The position numbers and the translations under genes were made by a program. The notes below the pieces were generated by a model. It was not told the origin of the DNA. It saw only the letters and a list, made by a program, of their open reading frames with translations, and did no database searches. DNA of 64,000 nt, from positions 1,178,001-1,242,000 of the forward strand of contig JARWMV010000238.1 of the NCBI GenBank assembly GCA_030998015.1, written 5' to 3'. The stretch comes from Ceratorhiza oryzae-sativae (taxonomy: Eukaryota > Basidiomycota > Agaricomycetes > Cantharellales > Ceratobasidiaceae). Positions 23,352 through 35,125 of this stretch are shown here, piece by piece. Within the stretch, counting starts at the first letter, position 1. Every line of letters begins with the position of its first letter.

Positions 23352-26300
23352 TCACAGCTTTCCAAGCAATCGCTGCTCCGCCTTCACAGTATGCACACTA
23401 GTATATAGATCCAGAGGGCAAATCGTATCCTTCTGGACAATCTCCACCTCTTTCCACGCGTTCTTCACGATTGGATCATCCATATCTATCGACGCCGTCC
23501 TGGACCCAGTCACGTCGTGTGATTCGAATTTGGGCCCGCTAATATCCAGTATCATCTCCACATCGACAATGTCCTTGAGTTGCATATATGCGGCCGAGAC
23601 AGTCGAGTCGGGCTGTTTTGGTACAATGGAAGAGTGTGAAAGCGAGTCAAATGCGGTGCCTTCGCGGGATTCGATGCCGCTGAGAATCTCCAAGATTTGC
23701 TCCAACTCAGCCTCTGGGTTCACCGCGGGTTTGATGTCTTTGCACAGGTCCTCGAGCTGCGCCAGGCAGTCTTCGTCTGTCATTGAAATGTCGTTCGCAT
23801 GATCGTTCTGAGCAGAGGGAGGAGTAGCAAGCAGTTTGGTGTCCATATGGACCGAATTCCCCTGGCTCGGGCTGGTCATCGGCACCAGGTCTTCGAAGTC
23901 GATGTCAGCAGTCTCTCCACAAAGCTGCTCCAGAATAGCTATGCAGTCTTGGTCATACATCTGCATATTGGGGTCAAGTTTGAGCCGCGTCGCGCTTGCC
24001 TCTCTGGTGCTCATGGTCGCGGATCCAGCCACGGGGACTATGGGAAAACTATTGTCGGGCGTAGGAAAAAGATTCCAATACATTCCAGCTGCACTCGATA
24101 AGTCTTCCGCCGATTCCTGATCCATTGTCACAGCGGGGTAGGCGTCCTGCGGTCCGCGCGTCGCAGACACGGTACTTGTCGACACCCACTGTGCATCAAG
24201 TGTTTGTAGGTGAGTGGCTTGTAGAGGGACGACGTCATTGGTGGACTCCAGCACAGTCAATGGAAAATCCACTGTATCGGGCATCCTCGGATGGGCCTCG
24301 CAGTTCATTTCAGCAGGGTTATCGCCGAAGCTCGTCAGGCTGAGGTCCAGGTGGTCGAGGATTTGTTGTACCTGCTCAGGTCTGAACTCAAGAGTCTGCT
24401 TGGGAGTCGTCGCTGAGGCCGCCGGTTCCGAATGTGCACCGAAAGGGACAGCGCTGGAGCTCCAACCAGAGTCATCCATAGCGAGAGTCCGATCAACAGC
24501 CCAAAGAGAGGTATCGACCACGCCACGAGCCAACAGGAAGTCCATCTCGGCCGCTGTAGCACCGACAGGCGCGGTTGGTTCCGAGTGGGCCAAGAATTCC
24601 AGAAACGTATGACTAGAAGCACTAAAAGCGTCGAATTGGCCGGCAAATACGTCACATTCGAGCTGGAGGTGCTTAGTTGGTCACGTAGCAATGTAAAGAA
24701 CAAAGCCAAAAGACTCACCTTGGGCATAGTTTGGGTATCGACCTGGGCCGGAGCTGCAATATATTGGACGGGATATGGCACCAGAGTGGGTACGATAGAC
24801 GGGGGTTCAGGTTGCGTCAAAACAGCACGGAGCTCCTCGGTAGGGTCTGGAGCAGAGCTTGCATCTGATTTAATTTCAGGCTGACCTGCAGCCGCAGAAA
24901 CATTATCCTGAAACTGGGAAGATCAGTACGGTGGAAAAGTGGAGTAGGCATAACACATACCATGGGATCCAGGTTCGATTGGTGCCTTTGGATAACTTCG
25001 TCTTGATGGCCCTTTGGTACAAAATAGTCGGAGGCATAGTCGGCAAATTCGTGCGAAGACGGGGTAATCGATGGAGTGAGTGGAGCGGATGGAGTGGATG
25101 GAGTGGATGGGAGGGTGGAAGCCAAACCGGAACACGTGCTCGGAGAGGCGAGAATGGAGGATTTGGCAACATTGTCATAATAAGATGCGTCGTGCACATC
25201 GACGCTTGATTCGAGCAAGCCCGAGTCAACAGTTGCTAGATCCAAGCTGGAGTTGGAGCCGCGGCCGCCCGAATATTGTTTAGTTTGGTCGAGGTTTGAC
25301 GGGTACTGCATTAGTGTCAGTGTATGCATGCATAGCAAATCGAATCAAGCTAAGCTCACCTCGATACCTGACCCGGGCTTGCCCTCGGGTGAATCAACAT
25401 GACTGAATGGCTTTCCACCACTCGAGAGGGGCATAGGTACTGGTGATTTATCATTTGATGGAGTAGGAGGGGAATCAGGGATGCTCGAAACCGGAGTGAG
25501 AATATCAGTTAACGTTAAGGTTACTTTATTTGACAGGTTAGCCATGCTACTAGCAGTCGGAAGTGAGGAGGGTGCCCCAGAATCGGCGGGCTGAGAGGCC
25601 TGACGGCCAAACGAGGGGTCGGCTTCAGACGTGTGACTATCGTCACTGTCGTTGGGGAAGATGTTGCTTTGCGCACTTGCTTCAGACGAGTGTGGCGAAA
25701 GAAGGCCGAGGTGCGCCGCCGAGAGAATATCAGGGTATGGTATAGAGGAGGGCGGAGCATGAGCTGCCAGAGATAGGGTTCGTTTCGATGCTCGCTCCAT
25801 CATCTCATCTCGTTCGCGCATCCACCGTTCAAGCTGCATACGCATCGGCTTCCGCCGCGGATATGTGGGCTGTAAATTGTCCGTCAGTCGTGTGAGGCGT
25901 GTCGAGGCAACATAAATTAGGACCTGCCTGTATCATTTCATGCCCATGGTTTCTCTTGGTCTCGATCGCCCCGCGAGTAGCTGCATCGACGATGAGCGAG
26001 TAGTACACAAGAAGGGGGACGCCACAGAGAAGAGCGTGCACCGACGTCTGGACGAGGATTGTCAGCGCTGCGCTCGTTCCGTGAAGGCTGACACAACTCA
26101 CCAAGCCAGGTCCAAATGTAAGGAGACAAAAGACAAAGATAGGGGGGCGCGTGATGCAAAACAAGTCGATTAACCGCGCAATCGACGCACAGACTTGGAT
26201 ACATGCGGTGATGAGTTCGCTAAAGACGCGACTCAAACCAGCAGATAGGGGGTGAGAATGCTGCATTGCTTCAGGGGGGACGGTACCGAGGCAACGTTGG

Positions 26301-26752
26301 ACTGGACCATGTGTTAGCTGCCGGTGCAATGACGAGCAGAATGTCCACTTACTAGCTAGCGCGGATAGACTGCCGTCGATACAAGCCGGTTGGACGACGT
26401 CTAGGGGGTGGCGAATGAAACAAGACACACGTTCGGCGCCGGCTAGATCGGCACAGACGGAGGCGACGATGTTGGAGTGGCTGTCGAGCTTGATTTAGTG
26501 GGCGCCACGGGTGATGGGATAGAACATACCACAAGACAGGGGCATCGACAGAAACGATCACGTCGAGTGACAGGATGAGCGTGACGAGGAGGAGAAGCGT
26601 GACGATGAACGACACGGCGGACGTGACAGGCAGTAAGGCAAGCGACGAGTGCGTCGTGACGAGAGAGGGACCGTGATGGTTGAGAGCAAGTCACAAGTAG
26701 TGACCTCGGCCTTAAATAGGAGAGGCTTAGCTAAGGCCAGGGAGAAAGACAT
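23352..26752 (-). CDS. large multi-pass membrane protein with acidic Ser/Thr/Pro-rich tail, family unknown
   Basis: About eight exons (26530-26752, 26353-26480, 26102-26301, 25928-26047, 25360-25869, 24961-25305, 24719-24907, 23352-24671) give about 1,011 residues. The first third has hydrophobic helices (SAVSFIVTLLLLVTLILSL; ITRPPIFVFCLLTFGPGL; HALLCGVPLLVYYSLIV), then a charged helix (LERWMRERDEMMERASKR). The rest is acidic, Ser/Thr/Pro-rich and contains a near-repeat, MYDQDCIAILEQLC and MTDEDCLAQLEDLC. A (TPS)n stretch is encoded near 25075-25115. The intron after IQ starts GCAGGT, a GC-type donor. The first exon needs one missing base to link the ATG to the first helix, so the start is uncertain. 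I cannot assign a family. Confidence 0.65.
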
Positions 26753-27058
26753 TAGACTGTCAATGACCACTTGGTTGCATAAGATAGCAGCTGGACCTGG
26801 GCCGTAGGTAGAGCCAAGATACATGGAGGGACGGTTGAATATGACGTCCTATTCTTCAGATCTATGGAATGGAACCTCTAACTTTTGGTTGTTGCCCGAA
26901 ACTCTAGACAAGCGCGCGTAAACGACTAGGTCGTATCATATTATTGGCAAGTGTGAAACAAAACGATAAAAAATATTTACTGTAAGCCATCAACGAATCG
27001 AAACCATACACCAAGTCCGATAACCTCAAAATCAATGAATCTATCTACCGGCTTGAGA

Positions 27059-29683
27059 TCAGACACCTCGCGCCAAGAACGCGCTCAAGCTTTCCCAGCC
27101 GCCTCCAACGCGGCAAATGACTCGCCTCGACTGTTGAACTCCGTCCAAGGACCCTCTCGGTGCACTCTTCTCCACAACCACAAGCTTGCATGTTAACACC
27201 TTGCGACCCATCGCATTCTCAAACGCATACTGCGCGCTCGATTCAGGCCCTTGCTGTCCGCTTGGAATGGGCGTGACTCGGGTGATGTTGTACCCGTGCA
27301 CCATTGAATTGACCACTCGGGCTAATTCAACATCGAGGGCGTCCTTGGCATTGGGGCTATATGCCAATTGGTCGGTCGACGCAGCCGCGAGTGAAGTTGT
27401 AATCTTCTCCAGCGACGTGCGACGACCAGAAGTTTCCCCTATGCTCGCACGAGACGAAGGCCGCGATTGGGGCCGACTCGTAGTAGGCATTGGTGTGGCC
27501 CCACGGTAGCTCGATGGAGGGGCACGTGGGCGGCCCAAAGGGCGTGTAGGAGTAGTCGGGCCTATGGTGTTGAAAGGCGATTGACCTGTCGAGCCGATGG
27601 GGGAGGCAACCGCTGACAAGAATGCCGTGGATAACGCAGAGGGACTAGTCGAACCGTCTGGGAAATAAGAGGATGCTGAAGCAGAGGGAGAAGTCGGACG
27701 ACTGGATCGGAATGCGGGTGCGGGAATACGAGATTGGCTCGCACGGCGTGCCTTGGGCGGGGTAAGCAAGCTGATATTTTCAGGGCTGTCGGTTTGGATA
27801 GTTAGTGTGCCTTGAAGTGAGGGGGGTCCATGAATTGGAGTAGCAAGAGTTCGTTGAAGTGAGGGTGGGCCAATGTCAATTTCTATTGGCCCAGGAATTT
27901 GGCTCGGTGACTGTGGTCGCTTCCTCACACCACCGCCCGGCGTCTGTGGCCGAGAAGCAGAACGTTGCAAACCCTTTGGCATTCCATTATCCCCCGGGCG
28001 TGCAGGTGTCATTCGCCCCGACATGGAAGACTGTCGACCAGATACGGAATGACCGCGAGTATGCCCCTGAAGGGATGGACGGGAAGGACTGGGCTTGACT
28101 GTAGGGTAGGTGTCTTCTACAGGTTTGGTTGATATGTTCCAGCGCGGCTTGGATGGCACGGACGACGAGCCCCGGGATAGGTTCAACGAAGATGAAGTAT
28201 GAGCCGATGTGGAAAATATCGATTGAGCGGCTGGGCGAGGCCCTGATGGTGACATGACTCTCCGGTTTACCGGCGATGTGGTGCGTGGCACAGCAGGGGG
28301 TGGCATGGTCGACTGTTTCAAAGTGTTCTTGTCCTTTTCCTTTCGATTTGGGGTTCTAAATCCAGATGTCATACGTGAAGCCAATTTGCGAAATGGCGAT
28401 AACGACTGGCTCAGAGTAGACATTGAGACAGATTCAGAAGTCGAAAGGGTGGTGGATTGGGATTCTGGGCGTGAAGAGGCCGTTGTACGAGAACGTACTG
28501 ACCCTGCTTCGCTCGGATCTGGGTCTGGGGGCCGTTTGAGTGCTTCGATCTCACGATCTGTACGTGCGATGCGTTCACGGATAGACTTCCAACGCGCCGA
28601 AAGTTCCGTATGTCGCCGCAGGACCTCTCCATTCTTGATATCGCGGCTGTGATGGTCTTGTCGATGGACGCCATAGCTTGAGTGCTCGATTGCATATAAT
28701 ACCTATAACCAGCAGATTAGCAAGATACGATCGGATTGTATTAGACACTTGCTTTTTCACTCGCTCATAGTGATCAACTACTTCTGTAAAATTCGCCATG
28801 GCCTCGAGAGCCTTGGAAGATGCCCCCTCGCTCCCCGCAACCCGCAAGAATTTGCCGCGTCGCCAGATGTATTCCTAGAAGCCTATAAGGTGCAAGTTTG
28901 CGATGTTTAAAATTGACCCACTGGCACGCCTCTACTGCTTTGTCCAACGAATCCATCATGCCGGCGGCCTGAGACCAAATTAGCAGCTGAGCAGAAGCTT
29001 GCTGACTTGACGAACACACCTGATCGACAGCAGTACGGAATCTAACCAGCAGTTGATCTTCCTGAAGTTCAGACCGCAGTCTAGCCACATCAGATTGGAT
29101 GTTCTGCCATTCAGATAACAATGCTGCATGTTTCCTCAAGATGGGCTCGTGCTCGGTCATCTGGGTGGTTTGTCCTTCCGTTGGCGCCTTGACAGCTTCC
29201 ATCACCGGTGCCATCGCTTTGTTGACTTCTTCTAGACTTGATCCAACAGATATAATTGTCTCCATAAGCCCAGCAAGGGCTCGCTCGATGGCCAACGAGG
29301 CGTCTCCAGAGCTCACGGAGTCATCGACATGCCGCAGCTCCTGAATCTCTTGAGTAATGGAATATAAACACAGCTCGTAGACCACGGCGCAATGAGCGCG
29401 TACTCACCGAACAGACGTGTTTGGATGTCCGCCACCGAGTACGAGAGCTCTGTTATCCTAGCAGATGCCGCAAGCATCGAAAGTTCCCTAAACGAAAATT
29501 GAGCTTAGCGCTGGAGAAAAGGATTAGACATACATCGGGGTGTCCTCGTCCATCGCTTCGTCTTCGTTGACCGGAAGCGCACGTGTGATGGTGACGTCTG
29601 CAGGCGCGGTGAGCGATGAATGATGAAAAGACAAGTGACATACCCTCCATCTCGGACGCACTGTCCGAGTCCATCTCTGACAT
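27059..29683 (-). CDS. GAS2 (GAR)-domain, probably microtubule-binding protein
   Basis: Seven exons (29644-29683, 29534-29597, 29408-29487, 29020-29348, 28922-28968, 28749-28874, 27059-28702) give about 776 residues. The N-terminal third is helical, spectrin- or Kar9-like, with ELSMLAASARITELSYSVAD and VVDHYERVKKQ. A long Ser/Pro/Arg-rich basic linker follows, typical of microtubule binding. The extreme C-terminus carries the GAS2 signature KVLTCKLV...RRVICRVGGGWESLSAF. GAS2 domains bind microtubules. There is no calponin-homology domain, unlike animal GAS2 proteins. A Kar9-type spindle-positioning role is possible but is inference. One base seems missing near 28874, where CACTTCTAG joins EYIWRRGK. 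Confidence 0.82.
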
Positions 29684-31057
29684 TTTTAACGCAGGATCCG
29701 TCGAGGATGACGTGTCCTGGCCAGTGGCCGCGGGTGTGTCTGCGGACTCGGTGAACGCACACAACAAGGACGAGTTGAGGTTGGCTCCGTGGTCCCGGCG
29801 CCTATTCAGCCACGTCCCGCCTGCCACGTTCCCGTTTCAGCTGTCCTCAGCAATGAGCCCAATCCGCTGCCTTGATTGCCTCTTTCCATGCCGCAAAGAT
29901 TCAATATGGTTGCTACAGCTCCCGGTATCCTATCACAATCCGATGGGGCCAATCACACAACACACTCTACCCCGACAAGCACTTGAGAAAGCGCCCCATG
30001 CCTGTTCCGGACTTCGGCACTGTCACACCTCTGCGGTTGTGGGTCGTAGAATATCCGCCCCCCCCCCGTATGATCTCCCCACCGTGGGCTGGAGCGTGAG
30101 AGCACAAAACTGAGCACCTCAGCCGGCGCACTCGGGTTTTCCGGCGCTTAGGCTAAGCTATCACATGGCTCGACTTCACAAGTCGACCAACATAGAATCG
30201 AGTAGCGTAGATATAGCTGGATGGTTTTATGGAGGTGATACGAAGAAGACAAAAGTGCATATCTTGCTTGGATTTGGGGCTATGGTTCGCACAATTGTGT
30301 GAGATGAACAGCATCACGAACCGGGAACATCCAAAGATGTAACATTGGTACTTGATTCAAGCACATATTAATATGTGAATGGTGTGTCTTGCGATAATCA
30401 TCTGGACTATGCGAGGCGCAGGGCATGATCAACGCTGAAATTCGTGCCTGACTGTGTCTATTTGACAAAGCGAGTCGTTCTTGCAGTTAAACACTAAGCA
30501 CGGGTTCTAGCACCGTCTACTAAGCAGGATCAATGACGACTTCCCTCAGCAAAAATTAGCAGATCCCACTCGTGGCAGCTTGGTTGGTCCTTTCTCCCAG
30601 GTCGCTCTCAACCCGGACATCCACTACATCTTTCAACCTTTTACAAGCAAGTTGCTACCTAGCAGAATGTACAAGTTTTCTGGTTATATTTGCGTCGTTA
30701 TAGTTCGGAAGCAGCATCTGTAGTGAGCCACGCTGTGGGGAGGCTACCTTCCAGAGCCCCCCCCCCTTTCGTAAGATGGTTTTCTGTACACAGAACGCAC
30801 GAGCCGGGCACAGAGAAAGAGGTTGCACGGATTAACGACACCAATCAGCTTCCTCTGCTGCTTTGTTCATCCCAAACTATTTTGCAAGCCGTAGCCTCGA
30901 ACCCCATCCATCAATGCGCTGTTCTAATCCGGCTTGCTTTCCCGTTGTGGCCATTAGACTAGTTAGAAAACATGCGATAATCAATCCAACCGTAAATACG
31001 TAGGCGCGTGTGCGAGAGTACTCGGGAGTTGCCGTATCAAGTAGACAAAGCATACAT
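29684..31057. other. 1.4-kb intergenic stretch
   Basis: I see no supported gene. It holds two short poly-C runs (near 30058-30067 and 30761-30771) and unrelated short open frames. It separates the 5' end of the GAS2 gene from the 3' end of the old yellow enzyme gene. Confidence 0.5.
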
Positions 31058-32457
31058 TTATACTTGGACCAAAACCGCATTCTGATAATCGGTATAGCCC
31101 TTTGTGGACTCCAGCCCTGGAGTATACCATGTGCTGTTATCAGAATCTGTAAGCTCCAAATTATGGAGAATCCGACGAGGAAGGTCAGGCTAAGAAAGCG
31201 AAGTTAGTTCCCTGATCGTACAGAAAAGATGAACCTACTCACGTTTGCGATGAACGGCCTTCCCATGACGATGGCAGCATTTGCCAGCTTCTTGGCGGTT
31301 TCTTTTGCAGAATCAGCGGTATAACCACCCGCGGTGAGGTAGGGGCGAGGAGCCCAGAGCTGGTAGGCAAACTCGTTTGAGGGCTAGGGTCGTCGATAAG
31401 CCGGATGTTCAGGCAGTTCACGATGAACGTTGCAACTCACTATTTGACCATCCGCTAGAGCTTCGATGGGGACAGTGGCAGAAGATTCAATACCAGGCTC
31501 TATCATGTGGATATATGCGAGCTCTGGATGGCGTTTTCCTAGCTCCGAGATGATATAGCTATAAGTAGGGACCGGATCGGTCATTCCCATCCCTATCCCA
31601 AGAAAATGTCATTTGCCGCTTTAGTGCAATTCCGGGTTCAACTTGCCTTGGCCTTTACTCCAAGGTGAGAACCGAATCCCAACCCGCTTCTCATCGACAG
31701 TTTTAACAATGGCCTCCGTTAGCTCGAGCACATAGCGTGCTCTATTTTCAATCGAGCCACCATACTTGTCTGTGCGCTTATTGACAGTATCTTGAATAAA
31801 CTGTTCTGTAAGACCACCGCTGCAGTTATTTGTTAGCGTAAAGCCGCAATGTATGACTGTTGGCTTACTTGCAAGCATGAATCTCAACTCCATCAAACCC
31901 AGCGACATGAACGGCGGCATAGGCTACCTTGGCATAGTTTGTAATATACCGTTTGATGTCATCCTCAGTCATCTCCATAGGTACCTCGGAGCGGCCCTTG
32001 AGTGGAGTAGGTGAAGAAGAAACATAAGGATGACCCTCTGAACGAAGGACGTTGGGATATGCCACCCGGCCAAGGGAGCAAAGTTGCAGGAAAATGTACG
32101 AGTTGTTACTATGTACCGCATCGGCAACCTATCGCTCACTTATCAGAGACTATTCTTGGGGCTGGGTCGAATTCTTTTGAGCCCACGTACCTTCTTCCAT
32201 ACTGCAATCTGCGCCTCGGTGTGTGCCCCCGGGAAGTTAGGAAATCCTCCAGCCTCTTCTGACACTGTGACAGCCTCTGTGATGATAAAACTGCCTGGTA
32301 CTGTAGAGCGCTGTTTGTAGTACTCGACCGTCGCGTCTCCGATTTGGTAGGAGCTATCGGACCTGAGACGAGTCATAGGAGCCATGACAATGCGATGACC
32401 GAGAGTCATGTCTCCAATGCGAAGGGGGGTGAAGAGAGGGGAGGAATCGTTGAACAT
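31058..32457 (-). CDS. old yellow enzyme-type NADH:flavin oxidoreductase
   Basis: Six exons (32191-32457, 31869-32128, 31647-31819, 31441-31592, 31243-31383, 31058-31189) give 374 residues with all frames intact. OYE motifs in order are LFTPLRIGDMTLGHRIVMAP, AGFDGVEIHACNGG, VNKRTDKYGGSIENRARY, GIRFSPWS, LTAGGYTADSA, VMGRPFIANPDLPRR and a C-terminal YTPG. These FMN enzymes reduce activated alkenes. The substrate-binding His and Asn are present (H-x-x-N), but the usual proton-donor Tyr two residues after the Asn is Gly here. Intron 3 has a GC donor, GCAAGT. No signal peptide, so it is probably cytosolic. Confidence 0.93.
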
Positions 32458-33150
32458 TGAGATAATTCGGATGATTGAGAGGTATTGCAGGATTTTCGAT
32501 ATTGCACGAGTGGTACTGAGAGCTCAGCCAGAAGGCACCATTTTATATTAATAGGATCGTCGTACGCTGACTACGCATATATGCGGTTGACACACACACA
32601 TTTACAGGCCCTACGGAAAAGCATGCCCGGTCAGATACAAAGATGCTGCGATACAGTCAGCACATATCATCACTTGCTGTCTAACGCGGTAATTACGCAA
32701 ACCCGTTCGTATTTGAAATTTCGGACATCATGATCCTTACTGATAAGGACGGTCAGTGGTTGTCTAAGCGCTACATCTATACCGCTCAGTTTGTTTATTT
32801 GAATCAAATTTGTCAATGTAGGCAGGAGATTCCTCGTTTGAATCACCCAAGTCAGAATAATTTGCATATATACTAGTGAGTTGAAATATATTTGTGGACG
32901 ATTTGGACATCTTACAACAAAAGCGGCACATATATGAAAATACCCTGGTGCTGGTATCCCTGTTGCTTCCAAGGCGTCGAAAAAGGTCTTTGGAGGTGTC
33001 AGAGGACACGAATGTCGCTTGCCAAGAGCAAATGAGTAGATAAGGTCACGTGGTTCTAGCCAGGTCCATCGTCGGATCAACGATCCTTCAATCCTGCTTC
33101 CGGTCATCAACGAAAGCAATTTGTGAATCGACCGCCAACTCGCAACCAAA
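32458..33150. promoter_or_regulatory. divergent promoter region of the OYE and eL43 genes
   Basis: Starts lie head to head 693 bp apart. An open frame on the minus strand runs through most of this gap but has no recognisable domain and overlaps the eL43 start codon, so I treat it as chance. No certain core promoter motif is visible. Confidence 0.4.
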
Positions 33151-33764
33151 ATGGTATGGATGACCTATGTAATTTCATGTTTTGGTGTACTTACGCGCAG
33201 AAAAGACCAAGCGCACGAGAAAGGTTGGCGTGACCGGAAAGTACGGAACGGTGCGTGCCCTTCTATTCGCAAGAAAGACAAAATATTGAGGCGTAGTTCA
33301 TAGCGCTATGGTGCTTCCCTACGAAAACAAGTCAAAAAGGTGATTCGTGGATGGATTGTAACTTGGATATTCCTAATCGGTTTATTGCGCCTTAGATGGA
33401 GGTTACCCAACACGCCCGATACACCTGTACCTTCTGTGGCAAGGTAGATACGAGACATCTTTCTCATTACTCAAGAAGAAAAATTTAACAGATGTGCTCT
33501 TAGGATACCGTTAAACGTACCGCCGTAGGAATTTGGAAGTGCCGCGCATGCAAAAAGGTCATCGCGGGTGGTGCATGGACCGTCTCTACCACGGCGGCAG
33601 CTACTGTTCGCAGGTACGTCTGTCTTATGTCGACATATCATCATTCTACATCTATTACTATCCTAAATTCACTCTATCATTCAATAAACCTATGTGCTGG
33701 AGCTAATGTGATCTTACATTTTTCTAGCACCGTCCGTCGGTTGCGTGAAATGACCGAAGCATAA
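33151..33764 (+). CDS. RPL43: 60S ribosomal protein eL43 (L37A)
   Basis: Six exons (33151-33153, 33206-33250, 33304-33339, 33396-33443, 33504-33613, 33728-33764) give exactly 92 residues, the normal family length. The protein starts [20 protein letters not shown] and contains the zinc-ribbon cysteines in YTCTFCGK and WKCRACKK. The first exon is only the ATG codon; the first intron ends at AGAAAAG, because only that acceptor restores MTKRT. It is a structural protein of the large ribosomal subunit. Frames are intact. Confidence 0.97.
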
Positions 33765-34052
33765 GCATATATAGGGAGCCCAGTGCGGAGCTTTCTTCTG
33801 TTGTGCTTGCGCGTGCTGCGTTAGTTTTGACATTTATGCTTCAATACATTCATCATCGCTATGCACCATGAATTTCCTAAATTTCCTTATATCTAAGACC
33901 AAAATTTGAGACCAATACCTAATGGCTACATGCTCAGTGTTTCCCAGAGCTGGTGCTAGAATTTAGGACGGATTTGGCTCCCAGAGGCTCTGGACAGGAA
34001 CTCCTCGAATAGTTAACGGGCGCTTATATCCGAAGATCAATACTCTACCACC

Positions 34053-35113
34053 ATGGCCTCTGAACTAAAGCCTTCGAAACTAGGGACGAAATCATAGCAA
34101 GTGGTATTTCTTAGCCGAGCATAAATCCAAATCCTAACCAAGAACTATTAGCTGGGATCAGGTCTACAATACCGAAGTTGAGAATTTTGAGACCGATGGT
34201 GATGAAGGAGAGATATGGTGGGTAGCTGTTGTGGGACGAATTCGGGTGTTATGGCTATAGGATATTATAGGTTTGGCGAAGAGACGGTCGAAAAAATGGT
34301 TCGTCAGCGATGCAATAGCAGCATATATGTTTGCTCTTAAATGCAGTTTTCAGCTCGAATGGACTCTTAACAACGTACCTCCAGTCAGTAGCCCCTCTAT
34401 ACTAGACATCGGAACTGGGAACGGAATCATGGCTGTTACCCTGGCGGAAAACGGATATGATACGACTCGTATCGTTGGAATTGATTACAGGTTAGCAGTA
34501 TCGTGTTCGTGCCAAATTACAGAAAAACAAACAGCCTCTAGCGAACCGTCGATCAAGTTGGCCAAGTCTGTAGCGGTGGCACGAGGTTATCCCGGAATCC
34601 GATACATCACCACGGATTTTATCAACCAGGTGGCACCGAGAGTCGATGAAGACTGTGCTGATAACAAGTGGGATCTGCTGTGAGTTTATGCCCTCACTTC
34701 GTCTGCGTTGTTCCCTAATTGCCGTATTTGGTAGCTCGATAAAGGCACATATGATGCCATTGCTCTGGCTGAGAAAAATGAAGACGGAACCAGTCTGGTC
34801 TCCAAATATCCCTCCAGAGTTGCTGAGGCACTCAAAGCTGGAGGCTTATTCTTGATCACATGTAAGGGTGTGAAATATATAGAGGTTGCACTTATTAAAA
34901 ATTTTCGCCTTGATTAGCTTGTAATTTTACGGAAGATGAGCTCAAAGCAGCCTTTGGAGCCCCCGAGCTTGGCCTACAATATCAGTAAGCAAAGAACTGG
35001 GATACAGGCACAGATACTTATTCGCATTCAGTTCACGCATACAACACCCCACATTTACATTTGGCGGTCGGTCTGGAAGCATTTGTTCCTCTATGGCATT
35101 CAAAAGGGTATGA
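34053..35113 (+). CDS. EFM4: eEF1A lysine methyltransferase, EFM4/METTL10 type
   Basis: Eight exons (34053-34096, 34152-34217, 34271-34298, 34354-34490, 34542-34679, 34735-34861, 34918-34984, 35032-35113) give about 229 residues. Family motifs are LGTKSYWDQVY, EIWFGEETVEKM, SAM motif I ILDIGTGNGIM, GIDYSEPSIKLAKS, LDKGTYDAIAL, LFLITSCNFTEDEL and the C-terminal FTFGGRSGSICSSMAFKR. Members methylate a lysine of translation factor eEF1A. Intron 1 has a GC donor (GCAAGT), required for SYWD. One G seems missing at the exon 5 donor (near 34680), where CTG should meet GTGAGT. It ends 12 bp from the convergent NOM1 gene. Confidence 0.92.
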
Positions 35114-35125
35114 GAGTACATGTGA

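Noticed and set aside
23352..26752. Homeodomain mating-type gene
   Set aside because: The acidic Ser/Pro-rich tail suggested it, but there is no homeodomain and the N-terminal third has membrane helices.
32670..33149. Open frame of about 159 codons on the minus strand between the OYE and eL43 genes
   Set aside because: No ATG at its upstream end, no recognisable domain, and it abuts the eL43 start codon and fills a shared promoter region.
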